Part shown: one piece after another, positions 1-7,118 of the stretch
How positions within the stretch are numbered: the stretch's first letter is position 1
Layout: each line of letters starts with the position of its first letter
Assembly (NCBI GenBank): GCA_031549195.1
Contig: JAVBQF010000010.1
Span: 1-64,000 of the forward strand
Length of the DNA: 64,000 nt
DNA from: JAVBQF01 sp031549195
GTDB lineage: Bacteria; Bacillota_I; Bacilli_A; RF39; UBA660
Reading direction: 5' to 3'
Position numbers and translations under genes: made by a program
The notes under the pieces: model-generated
Databases searched by the model: none
The model's input: the letters and a program-made list of their open reading frames with translations, nothing else
Told to the model about the DNA's origin: nothing

Positions 1-22
1 ACAGTTAATTAACTGTTTTTTT
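1..22 (+). terminator. Intrinsic terminator of an upstream gene
   Basis: The perfect palindrome ACAGTTAATTAACTGT is followed directly by a run of T on the plus strand. It probably ends a plus-strand gene lying before the window. The left arm may be cut by the window edge. Confidence 0.6.
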
Positions 23-166
23 ATTATCCATTGAATAAATATTAGAATTTTTGATAAGTAGCACAAAATTTCTATATTACTCTTATATTTAGTGTATCTT
101 TTATATTAATATTTATGCTGTTTATGGAAATATAGGATTAAAAAACAAAAAAGGAGCAAACTAATA

Positions 167-196
167 ATGTACTTTCAAAATATGTTAAGGAGGTGA
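167..196 (+). CDS. Nine-codon leader ORF (MYFQNMLRR)
   Basis: A strong ribosome site (AAGGAG at 151-156) precedes ATG at 167. The frame reads MYFQNMLRR and stops at TGA 194-196. Its two terminal AGG AGG Arg codons are themselves the Shine-Dalgarno sequence of the next gene (ATG at 202). This arrangement would let translation of the leader mask or feed the downstream ribosome site. It could be chance in AT-rich DNA, but the two good ribosome sites in a row argue for a real translated leader. Confidence 0.35.
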   Translation: MYFQNMLRR

Positions 197-201
197 AAAA
201 A

Positions 202-381
202 ATGTTTAATAATGGAAATAATAATAACTTAAATCATAATAGTAAAAGTCAAAAAGAAAACAACAACGACAATCTTAACAAAAATAGTAATAATAACCAA
301 AAGAATCAAAACAATAATAACAACAATCAAAATAGCAACAGAGAAAGCCAAAGTAGTAATAATTTAAATAATAGTAATTAA
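202..381 (+). CDS. Small asparagine/glutamine-rich protein
   Basis: The predicted protein has 59 residues, and well over a third of them are Asn, with Gln, Ser and Lys making up most of the rest. It has no hydrophobic segment and no Cys. The start is set at ATG 202 because a textbook AAGGAGG lies at 187-193 with an 8-base spacer; the GTG at 193 overlaps that site. The composition resembles low-complexity spore-associated proteins, including gamma-type small acid-soluble proteins, but no family motif is present, so the role is unknown. It is monocistronic apart from the leader ORF and ends at a strong terminator. Confidence 0.6.
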   Translation: MFNNGNNNNLNHNSKSQKENNNDNLNKNSNNNQKNQNNNNNNQNSNRESQSSNNLNNSN

Positions 382-400
382 TTTATTGATATTGTAACAT

Positions 401-440
401 AAAACAATTATATTAAAATACATAATATAATTGTTTTTTT
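401..440. terminator. Bidirectional terminator between convergent genes
   Basis: A 14-bp inverted repeat (arms AAAACAATTATATT and its complement) has T runs on both strands. It can end the Asn-rich gene on the plus strand and the CutA/PII-like gene on the minus strand. Confidence 0.75.
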
Positions 441-453
441 AATCTATTCACAT

Positions 454-792
454 TTATAAATCTTCTTCATTAATTAAAGGCATGATATCTATTGCTGGTT
501 CTTCATAAGGGTGAACCTCTCTTAATCTTTTTAAAACATCTTTAACGATATTAATATCACATTGAACTTCTATCTTTTCTTCTAAAACATGTTCTATAAT
601 ACCTTTTTCACCAATATAAGGATTAGAATATTCATTTGCTTTGAATGTACCAATACATTTTTCAGTAATAGTACAGTATGAATAATTTCCAATTATCCCA
701 GCTCCCGCATCACCAAGTGTTCTCCTTACTTCCTCCGCATTTTCCACTGGACTAGTAACAGTTATTTTTACTTTAGTTACTTTAATATTCAT
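454..792 (-). CDS. Nif3-like stand-alone CutA/PII-type domain protein
   Basis: The product of 112 residues matches the small ferredoxin-like domain inserted in Nif3/YqfO proteins. That domain is typified by a C-terminal HPYEEP motif, seen here as REVHPYEEPAIDI. In many Firmicutes it occurs as a free protein of about 100-110 residues, often annotated as Nif3-related or CutA-like. Its biochemical role is not established; the fold resembles PII/CutA trimers. The start overlaps the end of the upstream HhH-like gene by 11 bases, so the two are probably translationally coupled. No catalytic residues of the full Nif3 metal site are present. Confidence 0.75.
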   Translation of the reverse strand: MNIKVTKVKITVTSPVENAEEVRRTLGDAGAGIIGNYSYCTITEKCIGTFKANEYSNPYIGEKGIIEHVLEEKIEVQCDINIVKDVLKRLREVHPYEEPAIDIMPLINEEDL

Positions 793-1549
793 TCTCTTTT
801 TCCTCTCTTATTTCTTTAAAACCATTTCTACTCCAAAGCCATAATACTGTATGAATATCAATGGGTTTGTATTTTGTTCCTTTAAATAATTCTTCCCATC
901 TAGTTACGACGATTTGTTGAACATTGACACTTTCTAATTCCAAATCATTTATTAGTCCTAATCTATGAGATGCTTTAATAACATGTGTATCTGGCGCTAC
1001 AGATATTTCTTCCATATTTTTATATTGTCTATCTGTATATTGATAAATAACATATAACCAATAATTACATATTTTATTACCAGATAAATATGGAAATAGG
1101 ATTTTCTTTTCTTTTTGAATAAATTTTCTTATTTTATAAACATCATTATCAAATTCATTAAATAATTTTCTTATATCTCCGTCATATAAATCTATGAAAG
1201 TATTACATAGTTTTATCCAAATCGCTGTTTGCTTATTTTTCTGTAATGCTATCTTATATTTTATTAAGGCTTGTTGAACTTCATTAAAACTTCTATTAGT
1301 AACTTCTTTTGGATTGAATACAAATCTTGTATCTTCATCATTATAAGTTCGATTTGCACTTTCCCAAAGCTTATATGAGTTGCGCTGATAATTAAGGGCC
1401 ATTGGTAAAGTGAAATATAGATAGTTTTTATTTGAATCTTTTTCTAAATGTGGATTTTCATCCTCTGGCATAACTTCTCCACCTAATTTGCCGTTGTTAT
1501 ACATATCTATTAATAATTCAACCTGTTTAAGTATTAAGTTAGTATTCAA
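782..1549 (-). CDS. HhH-GPD-like (endonuclease III-type) uncharacterised protein
   Basis: This protein of 255 residues has a C-terminal segment, VAPDTHVIKASHRLGL, that resembles the DTHV..VS.RLGL block after the helix-hairpin-helix of endonuclease III-family DNA glycosylases. The canonical catalytic Lys-hairpin and the FeS cluster cysteines are not recognisable, so the activity is uncertain. The start is placed at TTG 1549 because GGAG lies 8 bases upstream; the longer reading frame to 1591 runs through the AT-rich promoter. It overlaps the downstream CutA/PII-like gene. It could be a divergent base-excision enzyme or a nonenzymatic relative. Confidence 0.55.
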   Translation of the reverse strand: MNTNLILKQVELLIDMYNNGKLGGEVMPEDENPHLEKDSNKNYLYFTLPMALNYQRNSYKLWESANRTYNDEDTRFVFNPKEVTNRSFNEVQQALIKYKIALQKNKQTAIWIKLCNTFIDLYDGDIRKLFNEFDNDVYKIRKFIQKEKKILFPYLSGNKICNYWLYVIYQYTDRQYKNMEEISVAPDTHVIKASHRLGLINDLELESVNVQQIVVTRWEELFKGTKYKPIDIHTVLWLWSRNGFKEIREEKENEY

Positions 1550-1599
1550 TATAATCACTCCATATATATATATTATCATATTTCCTAACATTTATTGGT

Positions 1600-1626
1600 A
1601 AAAAAAAGCACAAGATTAGCTGTGCT
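1600..1626 (-). terminator. Terminator of the ClbS-like gene
   Basis: On the minus strand AGCACA-GCTAATCT-TGTGCT is followed by eight T. The stem overlaps the stop codon of the ClbS-like gene, an economical arrangement repeated elsewhere in this window. Confidence 0.8.
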
Positions 1627-2161
1627 ATTTCAATGATTGAATATGTTTTTTTATTTTCTTTATTGCCCAGTCATAGTGACTTGAAGTAACTGATGTGCAG
1701 TACTGTCCTAAAGTAGACCCACCAGCCCAAAAGAAATGTTTTTTAGTAAATAATTCCTCATTGGAAAACGTTTCAATTAATATCATTACTTTTTTATGAC
1801 TATCTTTTAACATATCTTTCGCTTTACCATATGGTGTATTTTGGTGCTTCTTCCAGATCATCTCTACATTCATTTCACCATATGTCTTCCAATTATAAGG
1901 TTCTGGTAAAAAAGGCTTGTTTTCTCCCTTTTTATTAGCATCTATCCAGTTTAATAGTAATTGATGCCACTCATAGATATGTATTAAAACATCTCTTATA
2001 TTTTTATCTCTTTTCCAGTGTGCTTCTTTTCCTTTTGAAACATCAAAACTAAATAGGGTAGTTTGTTCTTCTTCAGTCATAGAATTAATAAAATTCCATA
2101 GTTCATTATACTTTTCATTTGCAAATTTAATTAAGTCTTCTTTAATCACTGGTCTTGCCAT
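1625..2161 (-). CDS. ClbS/DfsB family four-helix bundle protein
   Basis: The product has 178 residues and matches the ClbS/DfsB (DUF1706) family. It has the N-terminal MARP...DLI..A...Y..LW..I segment, a central DVLIHIYEWHQLLLNWI helix with its conserved EWH, a proline-rich LPEPYNWKTYG loop and a C-terminal SSHYDWAIKKIKKH helix. ClbS in colibactin producers is a self-resistance cyclopropane hydrolase. Most family members occur without any colibactin locus, and no such locus is visible here, so a general detoxification or DinB-like role is the safer guess. It lies 11 bases downstream of the interrupted PUA/ASCH-like gene and is probably cotranscribed with it. Confidence 0.8.
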   Translation of the reverse strand: MARPVIKEDLIKFANEKYNELWNFINSMTEEEQTTLFSFDVSKGKEAHWKRDKNIRDVLIHIYEWHQLLLNWIDANKKGENKPFLPEPYNWKTYGEMNVEMIWKKHQNTPYGKAKDMLKDSHKKVMILIETFSNEELFTKKHFFWAGGSTLGQYCTSVTSSHYDWAIKKIKKHIQSLK

Positions 2162-2172
2162 AATTTCTCCTT

Positions 2173-2634
2173 TTATAGTTTGATTTGACTGATATCTTCA
2201 ACTATAATCCAGTCATCCATATTATTTTCTCTATTATACTTAAAAGATTTAATTTCTTCTAAACTAGATATTTCATAAACAGCTAAGAATTTCTTTCCAG
2301 CCCATCTTTCAAATTGTTCCTTAGATAAATTCAACTCTCTTTCATATTTTTTTATAAAAGCAATTGATTCATCTACTGTCATCTTTTCACTTTCTATAAC
2401 ATTAGAAATAATACCTTTATGTGTTACTAACAAATCCCCACCAGTTTCAACTAAATAAATAATATCATTTATTTTTGCTCTACCACCTAACGGACATTTT
2501 TTACCAGCAGCCCCTCTAATAATCATTGATTTTTCATTTTTCAAAAGTTTTTCTAATTCTTTCGCTTTACTATTTAAATAGACTAAGTGCTGTGCTTATC
2601 CTTCTTTTCCGACATACCATTCAGCTTTTCCCAT
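2173..2634 (-). pseudogene. PUA/ASCH-like protein interrupted by in-frame TAA at codon 13
   Basis: The frame opens at ATG 2634 with a good ribosome site (AAAGGTGG), reads MGKAEWYVGKEG, meets TAA at 2596-2598, and continues in the same frame as AQHLVYLNSKAKELEKLL and then MIIRGAAGKKCPLGGR to the stop at 2173. Both sides of the stop look like one continuous protein of about 153 residues. The IIRGAAG..CPLGGR...D.IYL block and the C-terminal MDDWIIVEDI resemble a PUA/ASCH-type family common in Firmicutes. Restart at TTG 2544 or ATG 2526 is possible, but neither has a ribosome site. A recent nonsense mutation, a sequencing error, or recoding could explain it. Confidence 0.65.
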
Positions 2635-2745
2635 TTTAATACCACCTTTCAGTTATCTTTTCTCTTGATTTAATAATAGTGTAATTATTTCTAATAATCT
2701 ATTTATTTGCATTTTATCACATACTTTCAATAAATATTATACTAC

Positions 2746-2767
2746 AAAAAAAGGACCTATAAGGTCA
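2746..2767 (-). terminator. Terminator of the DEAD-box helicase gene
   Basis: On the minus strand GACCT-TAT-AGGTC is followed by CTTTTTTT, located about 30 bases after the helicase stop codon. The stem is short but the U tract is strong. Confidence 0.65.
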
Positions 2768-2797
2768 CAATTGTAGTTTATAAACAAGAGTGAATAA

Positions 2798-4255
2798 TTA
2801 CTTATCTCTAAATCTTCTTTCATCTCTATTTCTATTATCTTTTCTATCTTTATTATCTCTTCTGCCTCTAAATCCTCTACGATCTCTCCTATCGCCTCTA
2901 TCTTCACTTCTTCTGGCATCGTTATTTCCTCTTTTTACTACAACGGGAGGCTCACCAGTTAATGCTACTTCATTAATATCAGCTCTCTTTGATAGGCTTT
3001 CTATTAATACAGATACTAATTTTTCAGAACCAAATTCATTTATTAATTCTGTTGCAAAATTTCTGGTCTTTGTAACATCGATTTCATGTAATTTCTTTAA
3101 TATAGATTCTTTAACTTCACTATTTCTAGCGTCCATTACTTCTTCATAAGTAGGAATACTTTTCTCTGATATTTTAATATTTGTTTCCTTCTCAATTCTT
3201 CTTATATGATTAAGTTCAGTTTCTTTTATAAAGGAATATGATATACCATGCTTTTTCGCTCTACCAGTTCTACCTATTCTATGTATATAGAATTCTACTT
3301 CTTGTGGTAAATCAAAGTTATAAACATGTGAAATATCACTAATATCCAATCCTCTTGCTGCAACATCTGTAGCTACTAAAATATTAATTTGATTTTCTCT
3401 AAATCTTTTCATAACTGCATTTCTTTGTTGCTGTGATAAGTCACCATGAATACCAACTGATTTATAACCGCATTTATTAAGTGCTTCATTTAATTCATCG
3501 ACTCTTCTTTTTGTTCTACCAAATATAATTGCTGATTTTGGAACATCAACATCAAGTAATTTTGTTAAAGTAGAGAACTTTTGTTTCTCTTTCATTATAA
3601 TATAGTATTGTTCAATATTAGTTGATGAACTCTTTTTATCTTTAACACTTATAAAATGAGACTCTTTCATAATAGATTTACTTAATTCAATTATTTGTTT
3701 TGATATAGTCGCACTGAAAAGAAGTGCTTGTTTATTTTCTGGTATTTCATTGTTGATGATTGTTATGTCTTCTTTGAATCCCTCTTTAAGCATTTCATCT
3801 GCTTCGTCTAATACAAAGAATTTAACATGACTTAAATCTAATTTTTTACTTCTTAGATGATCATTAATTCTTCCTAGGGTACCAACTACTATAGCTGGAT
3901 TGTTATTTAGCTCTTTAACTTGATCTCTAATTGACATACCACCAACTAATGTAGCATATGACAAGTTCATATATTTACCTAGCTTTTTAATTTCTGTCAT
4001 AATCTGCATCGCAAGCTCTCTTGTTGGTGCGACTATTAAGCATTCTGTTTTCTTAGATTTAAAATCAATATTATTTAATAATGGTATAGCAAAAGCAGCT
4101 GTTTTACCAGTTCCTGTTTCAGCTTCAGCAATAATATTAGTACCATCAAGTATTACAGGTATAGCCTCTGCTTGAATTGGCATCATTTCTTCAAATCCAA
4201 TATCAGATATTGCTTTTTTAATTTGTTCTTTTATTTGTAGTTCTGTAAATTTCAT
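2798..4255 (-). CDS. cshA: DEAD-box ATP-dependent RNA helicase (CshA/DeaD type)
   Basis: A complete SF2 RNA helicase of 485 residues. Motifs in order: Q-motif region near residue 27, AETGTGKT (motif I), PTRELA (Ia), DEAD in VLDEADEML (II), SAT (III), then ARGLDI (V) and HRIGRTGR (VI) in the second RecA domain. The usual TPGR (Ib) is TLGR here. The last 45 residues form an Arg/Asp-rich basic tail (many RGD, RRD and RNRD units), typical of CshA/DeaD RNA-binding tails. It probably remodels structured RNA in ribosome assembly and mRNA decay. It has its own promoter and a hairpin-containing leader. The gene symbol reflects the subfamily resemblance, not proven orthology. Confidence 0.9.
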   Translation of the reverse strand: MKFTELQIKEQIKKAISDIGFEEMMPIQAEAIPVILDGTNIIAEAETGTGKTAAFAIPLLNNIDFKSKKTECLIVAPTRELAMQIMTEIKKLGKYMNLSYATLVGGMSIRDQVKELNNNPAIVVGTLGRINDHLRSKKLDLSHVKFFVLDEADEMLKEGFKEDITIINNEIPENKQALLFSATISKQIIELSKSIMKESHFISVKDKKSSSTNIEQYYIIMKEKQKFSTLTKLLDVDVPKSAIIFGRTKRRVDELNEALNKCGYKSVGIHGDLSQQQRNAVMKRFRENQINILVATDVAARGLDISDISHVYNFDLPQEVEFYIHRIGRTGRAKKHGISYSFIKETELNHIRRIEKETNIKISEKSIPTYEEVMDARNSEVKESILKKLHEIDVTKTRNFATELINEFGSEKLVSVLIESLSKRADINEVALTGEPPVVVKRGNNDARRSEDRGDRRDRRGFRGRRDNKDRKDNRNRDERRFRDK

Positions 4256-4270
4256 TGTAACTCCTCTTCG

Positions 4271-4308
4271 AAAAAAAAGAGAATCCTTCTAAATCAAAGG
4301 AATCCCTT
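4271..4308 (-). promoter_or_regulatory. Terminator-like hairpin in the helicase mRNA leader (possible attenuator)
   Basis: Between the promoter and the helicase ribosome site, the minus strand can form a 12-bp stem (AAGGGATTCCTT pairing AAGGATTCTCTT, one G-U and one T-T mismatch) around an 8-base loop, followed by a U tract. There is no ORF between promoter and hairpin that it could terminate. It therefore looks like an attenuator or cold-sensitive leader that a helicase could autoregulate. Confidence 0.6.
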
Positions 4309-4324
4309 AATTAAAACCGTTATT

Positions 4325-4353
4325 ATATTAGCACAGTTAATGAATTTAGTCAA
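4325..4353 (-). promoter_or_regulatory. Sigma-A promoter of the helicase gene
   Basis: On the minus strand TTGACT (4353-4348) and TAATAT (4330-4325) are separated by exactly 17 bases. This predicts a transcript start near 4318 and a leader of about 60 nt. Confidence 0.7.
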
Positions 4354-4388
4354 ATTATTATCATATAAATACTGATTAATAATAACTG

Positions 4389-4397
4389 TGATATAAT
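4389..4397 (+). promoter_or_regulatory. Extended -10 promoter of the ABM-like/tag operon
   Basis: TGATATAAT matches the extended -10 consensus TGnTATAAT, about 40 bases before the first ATG. The -35 region is poor, which is usual with an extended -10. Confidence 0.5.
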
Positions 4398-4436
4398 TAT
4401 AATTGATAAATATAAAATTAAGGGAGGAATAATTAC

Positions 4437-4739
4437 ATGTCAAAAGTCGTTATGTACATATCGTTCAAATTAATAAAGGGAAAATCTGTACCAGATTTCT
4501 TACTTGCCTCAGAAAAACTTAATAATGAGTATATGTCTAAACAAAAAGGTTATATTTCGTGGGAGCAACTTAATAATGGAGATACTTGGGTAGACTTTCT
4601 AACATTTGAAACTATGGAGGATGTTAAAGAAGTAGAAAATAACCCTAATCCAAGTGATTCAGCATTAAAATTTTATTCTTTTATAAATATGAGTACTTGC
4701 AAAGTTCAATATTTTACTGTTGAAAGAAGTTATAAATAG
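4437..4739 (+). CDS. ABM-like dimeric alpha/beta-barrel protein
   Basis: A 100-residue protein with the size and pattern of the antibiotic-biosynthesis-monooxygenase/dimeric alpha-beta barrel superfamily: a first strand VVMYISFKL, a helix ending LLASEKLNNEYMSKQKG, a second strand, and WVDFLTFETMEDVKEV before the C-terminal strand. No catalytic residue is obvious and such proteins range from heme-degrading enzymes to structural dimers. A good AGGGAGG ribosome site sets the start. It ends 9 bases before tag and is probably cotranscribed with it. Confidence 0.55.
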   Translation: MSKVVMYISFKLIKGKSVPDFLLASEKLNNEYMSKQKGYISWEQLNNGDTWVDFLTFETMEDVKEVENNPNPSDSALKFYSFINMSTCKVQYFTVERSYK

Positions 4740-4748
4740 GAGAAAATT

Positions 4749-5324
4749 ATGGCTGAAAGGTTTAGGTGTTTTGGAACTGGAACACCAATTTATGAAAAAT
4801 ACCATGATAATGAATGGGGAAGGCCTGTATACGACGATTATAAGTTATTTGAAATGTTAGTTTTAGAAGGCATGCAAGCTGGATTATCATGGATAACAGT
4901 ACTAAAAAAAAGAGACGCATATAGCAAAGCTTTTGATAACTTTGATACTAAGAAGATAGCTCTTTATGATGATAAAAAGATTGAAGAACTTATGCTTAAT
5001 GCTGGAATAATTAGAAATCGTTTAAAAATCAATTCTATTATTATAAATGCTAAATTATTTTTAAAAATCATGGAGACTGGTTCGTTTAGTGATATGCTTT
5101 GGAAATATGTAGATAATAAACCTATTGTTGGTCACTATAAAAGTTTTAAAGATATGCCCTTAACTACAGCTATTTCTGATAAAATTAGTAAGGATCTTAA
5201 AAAAATGGGATTCAAGTTTGTTGGGACAACTATAATTTATTCTTTTATGCAAGCTGTTGGTATGGTAAACGATCATCTAATGGAATGCCCTACTTATGAA
5301 GAAATATTGCAATCACAAAAATAA
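4749..5324 (+). CDS. tag: DNA-3-methyladenine glycosylase I
   Basis: The product (191 residues) matches Tag, which removes 3-methyladenine from alkylated DNA. The N-terminal block RCFGTG.P.YEKYHDNEWGRPV and the EGMQAGLSWITVLKKRDAY segment are diagnostic. The C-terminal NDHLMECPTY supplies the His and Cys that, with the N-terminal Cys7 and His20, form the family's zinc site. The length is normal for Tag. It is second in a two-gene unit and ends at a strong bidirectional terminator. Confidence 0.92.
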   Translation: MAERFRCFGTGTPIYEKYHDNEWGRPVYDDYKLFEMLVLEGMQAGLSWITVLKKRDAYSKAFDNFDTKKIALYDDKKIEELMLNAGIIRNRLKINSIIINAKLFLKIMETGSFSDMLWKYVDNKPIVGHYKSFKDMPLTTAISDKISKDLKKMGFKFVGTTIIYSFMQAVGMVNDHLMECPTYEEILQSQK

Positions 5325-5372
5325 AAAGATGTTATTCTTTCTTATATATTTAGAAAGAAGAGCATCTTTTTT
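5325..5372. terminator. Bidirectional terminator between tag and the DUF2000 gene
   Basis: An 18-bp near-perfect stem (AAAGATGTTATTCTTTCT with its partner AGAAAGAAGAGCATCTTT) surrounds a 9-base loop, with T runs on both strands. Confidence 0.85.
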
Positions 5373-5388
5373 ATTTATCCTTAGTACT

Positions 5389-5817
5389 TTAATCTAAATT
5401 CCATAATTGAAACCTACCAGTAATTTCATTTACATCTTTGGTATCACCATAAATAATTGCACCCAAATATTCAAACTTATCATTCTCTTTTGACTCTATT
5501 GAATTTACTAATTCTTCATCTGTCCGGGTCTCTAACATCTCTTTAGGATAGTCTGCTACCAATAGCTTTTTATTTGCTTTAGCAGTATCAATTGCTGTTT
5601 TCAATTTCCCTGCTTTAACTTTAGTTACAATAAATGGGAATCTACTTATACCTGTATGAGTTATCCCAGAGTTATCAGTAATAATTGATTTTCCCATTAT
5701 TTCATTATCAGAGTATTTACCAATTGCAACAGCAAGGTGTCCTATTACATTAAGTGCTGTTGATGGATCAACATTTGTAGCTATAATTCCAACTATTTTC
5801 TTATCTTCATAATTCAT
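5389..5817 (-). CDS. DUF2000 family protein
   Basis: The 142-residue protein matches DUF2000: an N-terminal DKKIVGIIATNVDPSTALNVIGHLA block with a following GKSIITDNSG, and a C-terminal LGAIIYGD segment. The family is related to peptidyl-tRNA hydrolase II folds, but its function is not defined. The start at 5817 is chosen because AAAGGAGG lies 11-12 bases upstream; the open frame continues upstream only by chance. A 29-residue ORF in another frame precedes it by about 28 bases. Confidence 0.75.
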   Translation of the reverse strand: MNYEDKKIVGIIATNVDPSTALNVIGHLAVAIGKYSDNEIMGKSIITDNSGITHTGISRFPFIVTKVKAGKLKTAIDTAKANKKLLVADYPKEMLETRTDEELVNSIESKENDKFEYLGAIIYGDTKDVNEITGRFQLWNLD

Positions 5818-5845
5818 ATTTCTATTTCCTCCTTTTATATTTGAA

Positions 5846-5935
5846 CTACTTATATAAAGGAGGTAAAACATTTGCAAGAACTTCAATTTTTGCCCATAAT
5901 TCTCCACCATGCATTTTTCTTGGATATTTAATCAT
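5846..5935 (-). CDS. Possible 29-residue peptide ORF upstream of the DUF2000 gene
   Basis: ATG at 5935 has a strong AGGAGG site seven bases upstream. The frame encodes 29 residues (beginning MIKYPRKMHGGELWAKIEV, rich in basic and aromatic residues) and stops at TAG 5846. It may be a cotranscribed small protein or the left-over N-terminus of a decayed gene. It has no recognised family. Confidence 0.35.
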   Translation of the reverse strand: MIKYPRKMHGGELWAKIEVLANVLPPLYK

Positions 5936-6003
5936 ATGGCGTCCTCCTATTTCTTTGTGTTATTTAACAATTGAAAATAAATTGTAAGAGTTTTCATTCT
6001 ACA

Positions 6004-6381
6004 TTATAAATTATCACAATATCTTCCCTTACCAAACTCAAAACCAAAATTTCTATATAAAAAGTTATTTTCTATATAGTACTTTGTAATAGTAAAGTCT
6101 TGGTCTTTATCATAATAGTAGGTATTTTCACCACAGGTAATTTCTTCTAATACTTTTAAGTAATTTTCAATATCCACTTTTAATGAGAACTCGCTCCTAA
6201 CACTTGTAAAGTTAGCAACTGTCATACAACACTCATCCTTAAATGTTGATAACCTTGGAACTTTTAATATAACTTCATTAGCTTCTGATGCATAATCTCT
6301 GTTTCCAAATGGCACAAATAATATTGTTAATATTACAAACATAATTACTCCAAATATAGATATCAATATTTTGTTGTACAT
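6004..6381 (-). CDS. Membrane-anchored hypothetical protein
   Basis: Residues 5-24 (ILISIFGVIMFVILTILFVP) form one N-terminal membrane segment or uncleaved signal, leaving an extracytoplasmic domain of about 100 residues. That domain contains four Cys (a CC pair, then two single Cys) that could form disulfides. There is no lipobox and no family was recognised. A GGAG ribosome site sits at the usual distance from ATG 6381. It follows the HIT-like gene on the same strand by about 30 bases and may share its transcript. Confidence 0.5.
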   Translation of the reverse strand: MYNKILISIFGVIMFVILTILFVPFGNRDYASEANEVILKVPRLSTFKDECCMTVANFTSVRSEFSLKVDIENYLKVLEEITCGENTYYYDKDQDFTITKYYIENNFLYRNFGFEFGKGRYCDNL

Positions 6382-6411
6382 AAGATCTCCTAATAATAAT
6401 CTTTTTCTTTA

Positions 6412-6879
6412 TTACCATTTTTCTACTTGGTATTTCTCTTGCTTACTTATTATCTCAATTTGTCTTTGTATTTCTTTTACATCTTCTACATTGAGTGGTT
6501 CAAAACCAACATAGAAACCACTTTCTCTTGCTGGTAAATATACTGCTTCAGGGAATATTTGTTTTTTTGCAGTTGTTACTCTTCCATATATGTGCATATG
6601 AAAATTTGGTTCTTGATTTTTCTTATATGCCCAATTGCCCATATCTTGATAGTTTAATCGGATAATGTCGATGCCAACTTCTTTCATTGCTAGGGGATAA
6701 GCTTCATCCACTATCATAGTTAGCCTAATAAAGTCTTTTGCTTCTTCAATGGTCATCTCTCCTCTAGACTTCATTTTTCTTTTGGGCAATATTCTAATAT
6801 TTCCGCCTTCTTCTCTTGATACATGGGGCGTTTCAAATGATTCTAGAATAAAGTTGTTTGTCTCATAAATTAATGCCAT
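6412..6879 (-). CDS. HIT-like (histidine-triad-related) protein
   Basis: The 155-residue protein contains EPNFHMHIYGR in its second half, resembling the HxHxH histidine triad of HIT-superfamily nucleotide hydrolases and transferases. The third His position is Tyr here, so the classical catalytic triad is incomplete. Before it lie IRILPKRKMKSRGEMT and a DEAYPLAMKEVGIDIIRLNY segment, consistent with the alpha/beta HIT fold. The start at ATG 6879 has TAGGAG at good spacing; the longer frame upstream runs through the promoter. The substrate is unknown. Confidence 0.6.
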   Translation of the reverse strand: MALIYETNNFILESFETPHVSREEGGNIRILPKRKMKSRGEMTIEEAKDFIRLTMIVDEAYPLAMKEVGIDIIRLNYQDMGNWAYKKNQEPNFHMHIYGRVTTAKKQIFPEAVYLPARESGFYVGFEPLNVEDVKEIQRQIEIISKQEKYQVEKW

Positions 6880-6979
6880 ATTATCAACTCCTAAGTATAT
6901 TATACACTTTTTATATAAAAAAACGAGCATTAAAAAAAGTTCTCTCATCCACAAATAATTAGTAATATCTTTTATTAAA

Positions 6980-6988
6980 TGATATAAT
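6980..6988 (+). promoter_or_regulatory. Extended -10 promoter of the DUF2200/DUF1801/Imm5 group
   Basis: TGATATAAT gives an extended -10 match, placing the transcript start near 6995 and giving the DUF2200 gene a leader of about 124 nt. Confidence 0.45.
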
Positions 6989-7118
6989 CATCTTATGAAA
7001 TTTAAAATCCTATTGGGGAAAAATTATAGTGATATGTATTTTTGATAATAAGGAATTTGCATCAATTGATGTTGATTTATATGATATGTTAAGTAGTAAT
7101 TTGAAAAGGAGTGTTTGA

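Noticed and set aside
2737..3149. Open frames on both strands within the helicase 3' end
   Set aside because: They are shadows of the Arg/Asp-rich tail codons of the DEAD-box helicase; no ribosome site and no family features.
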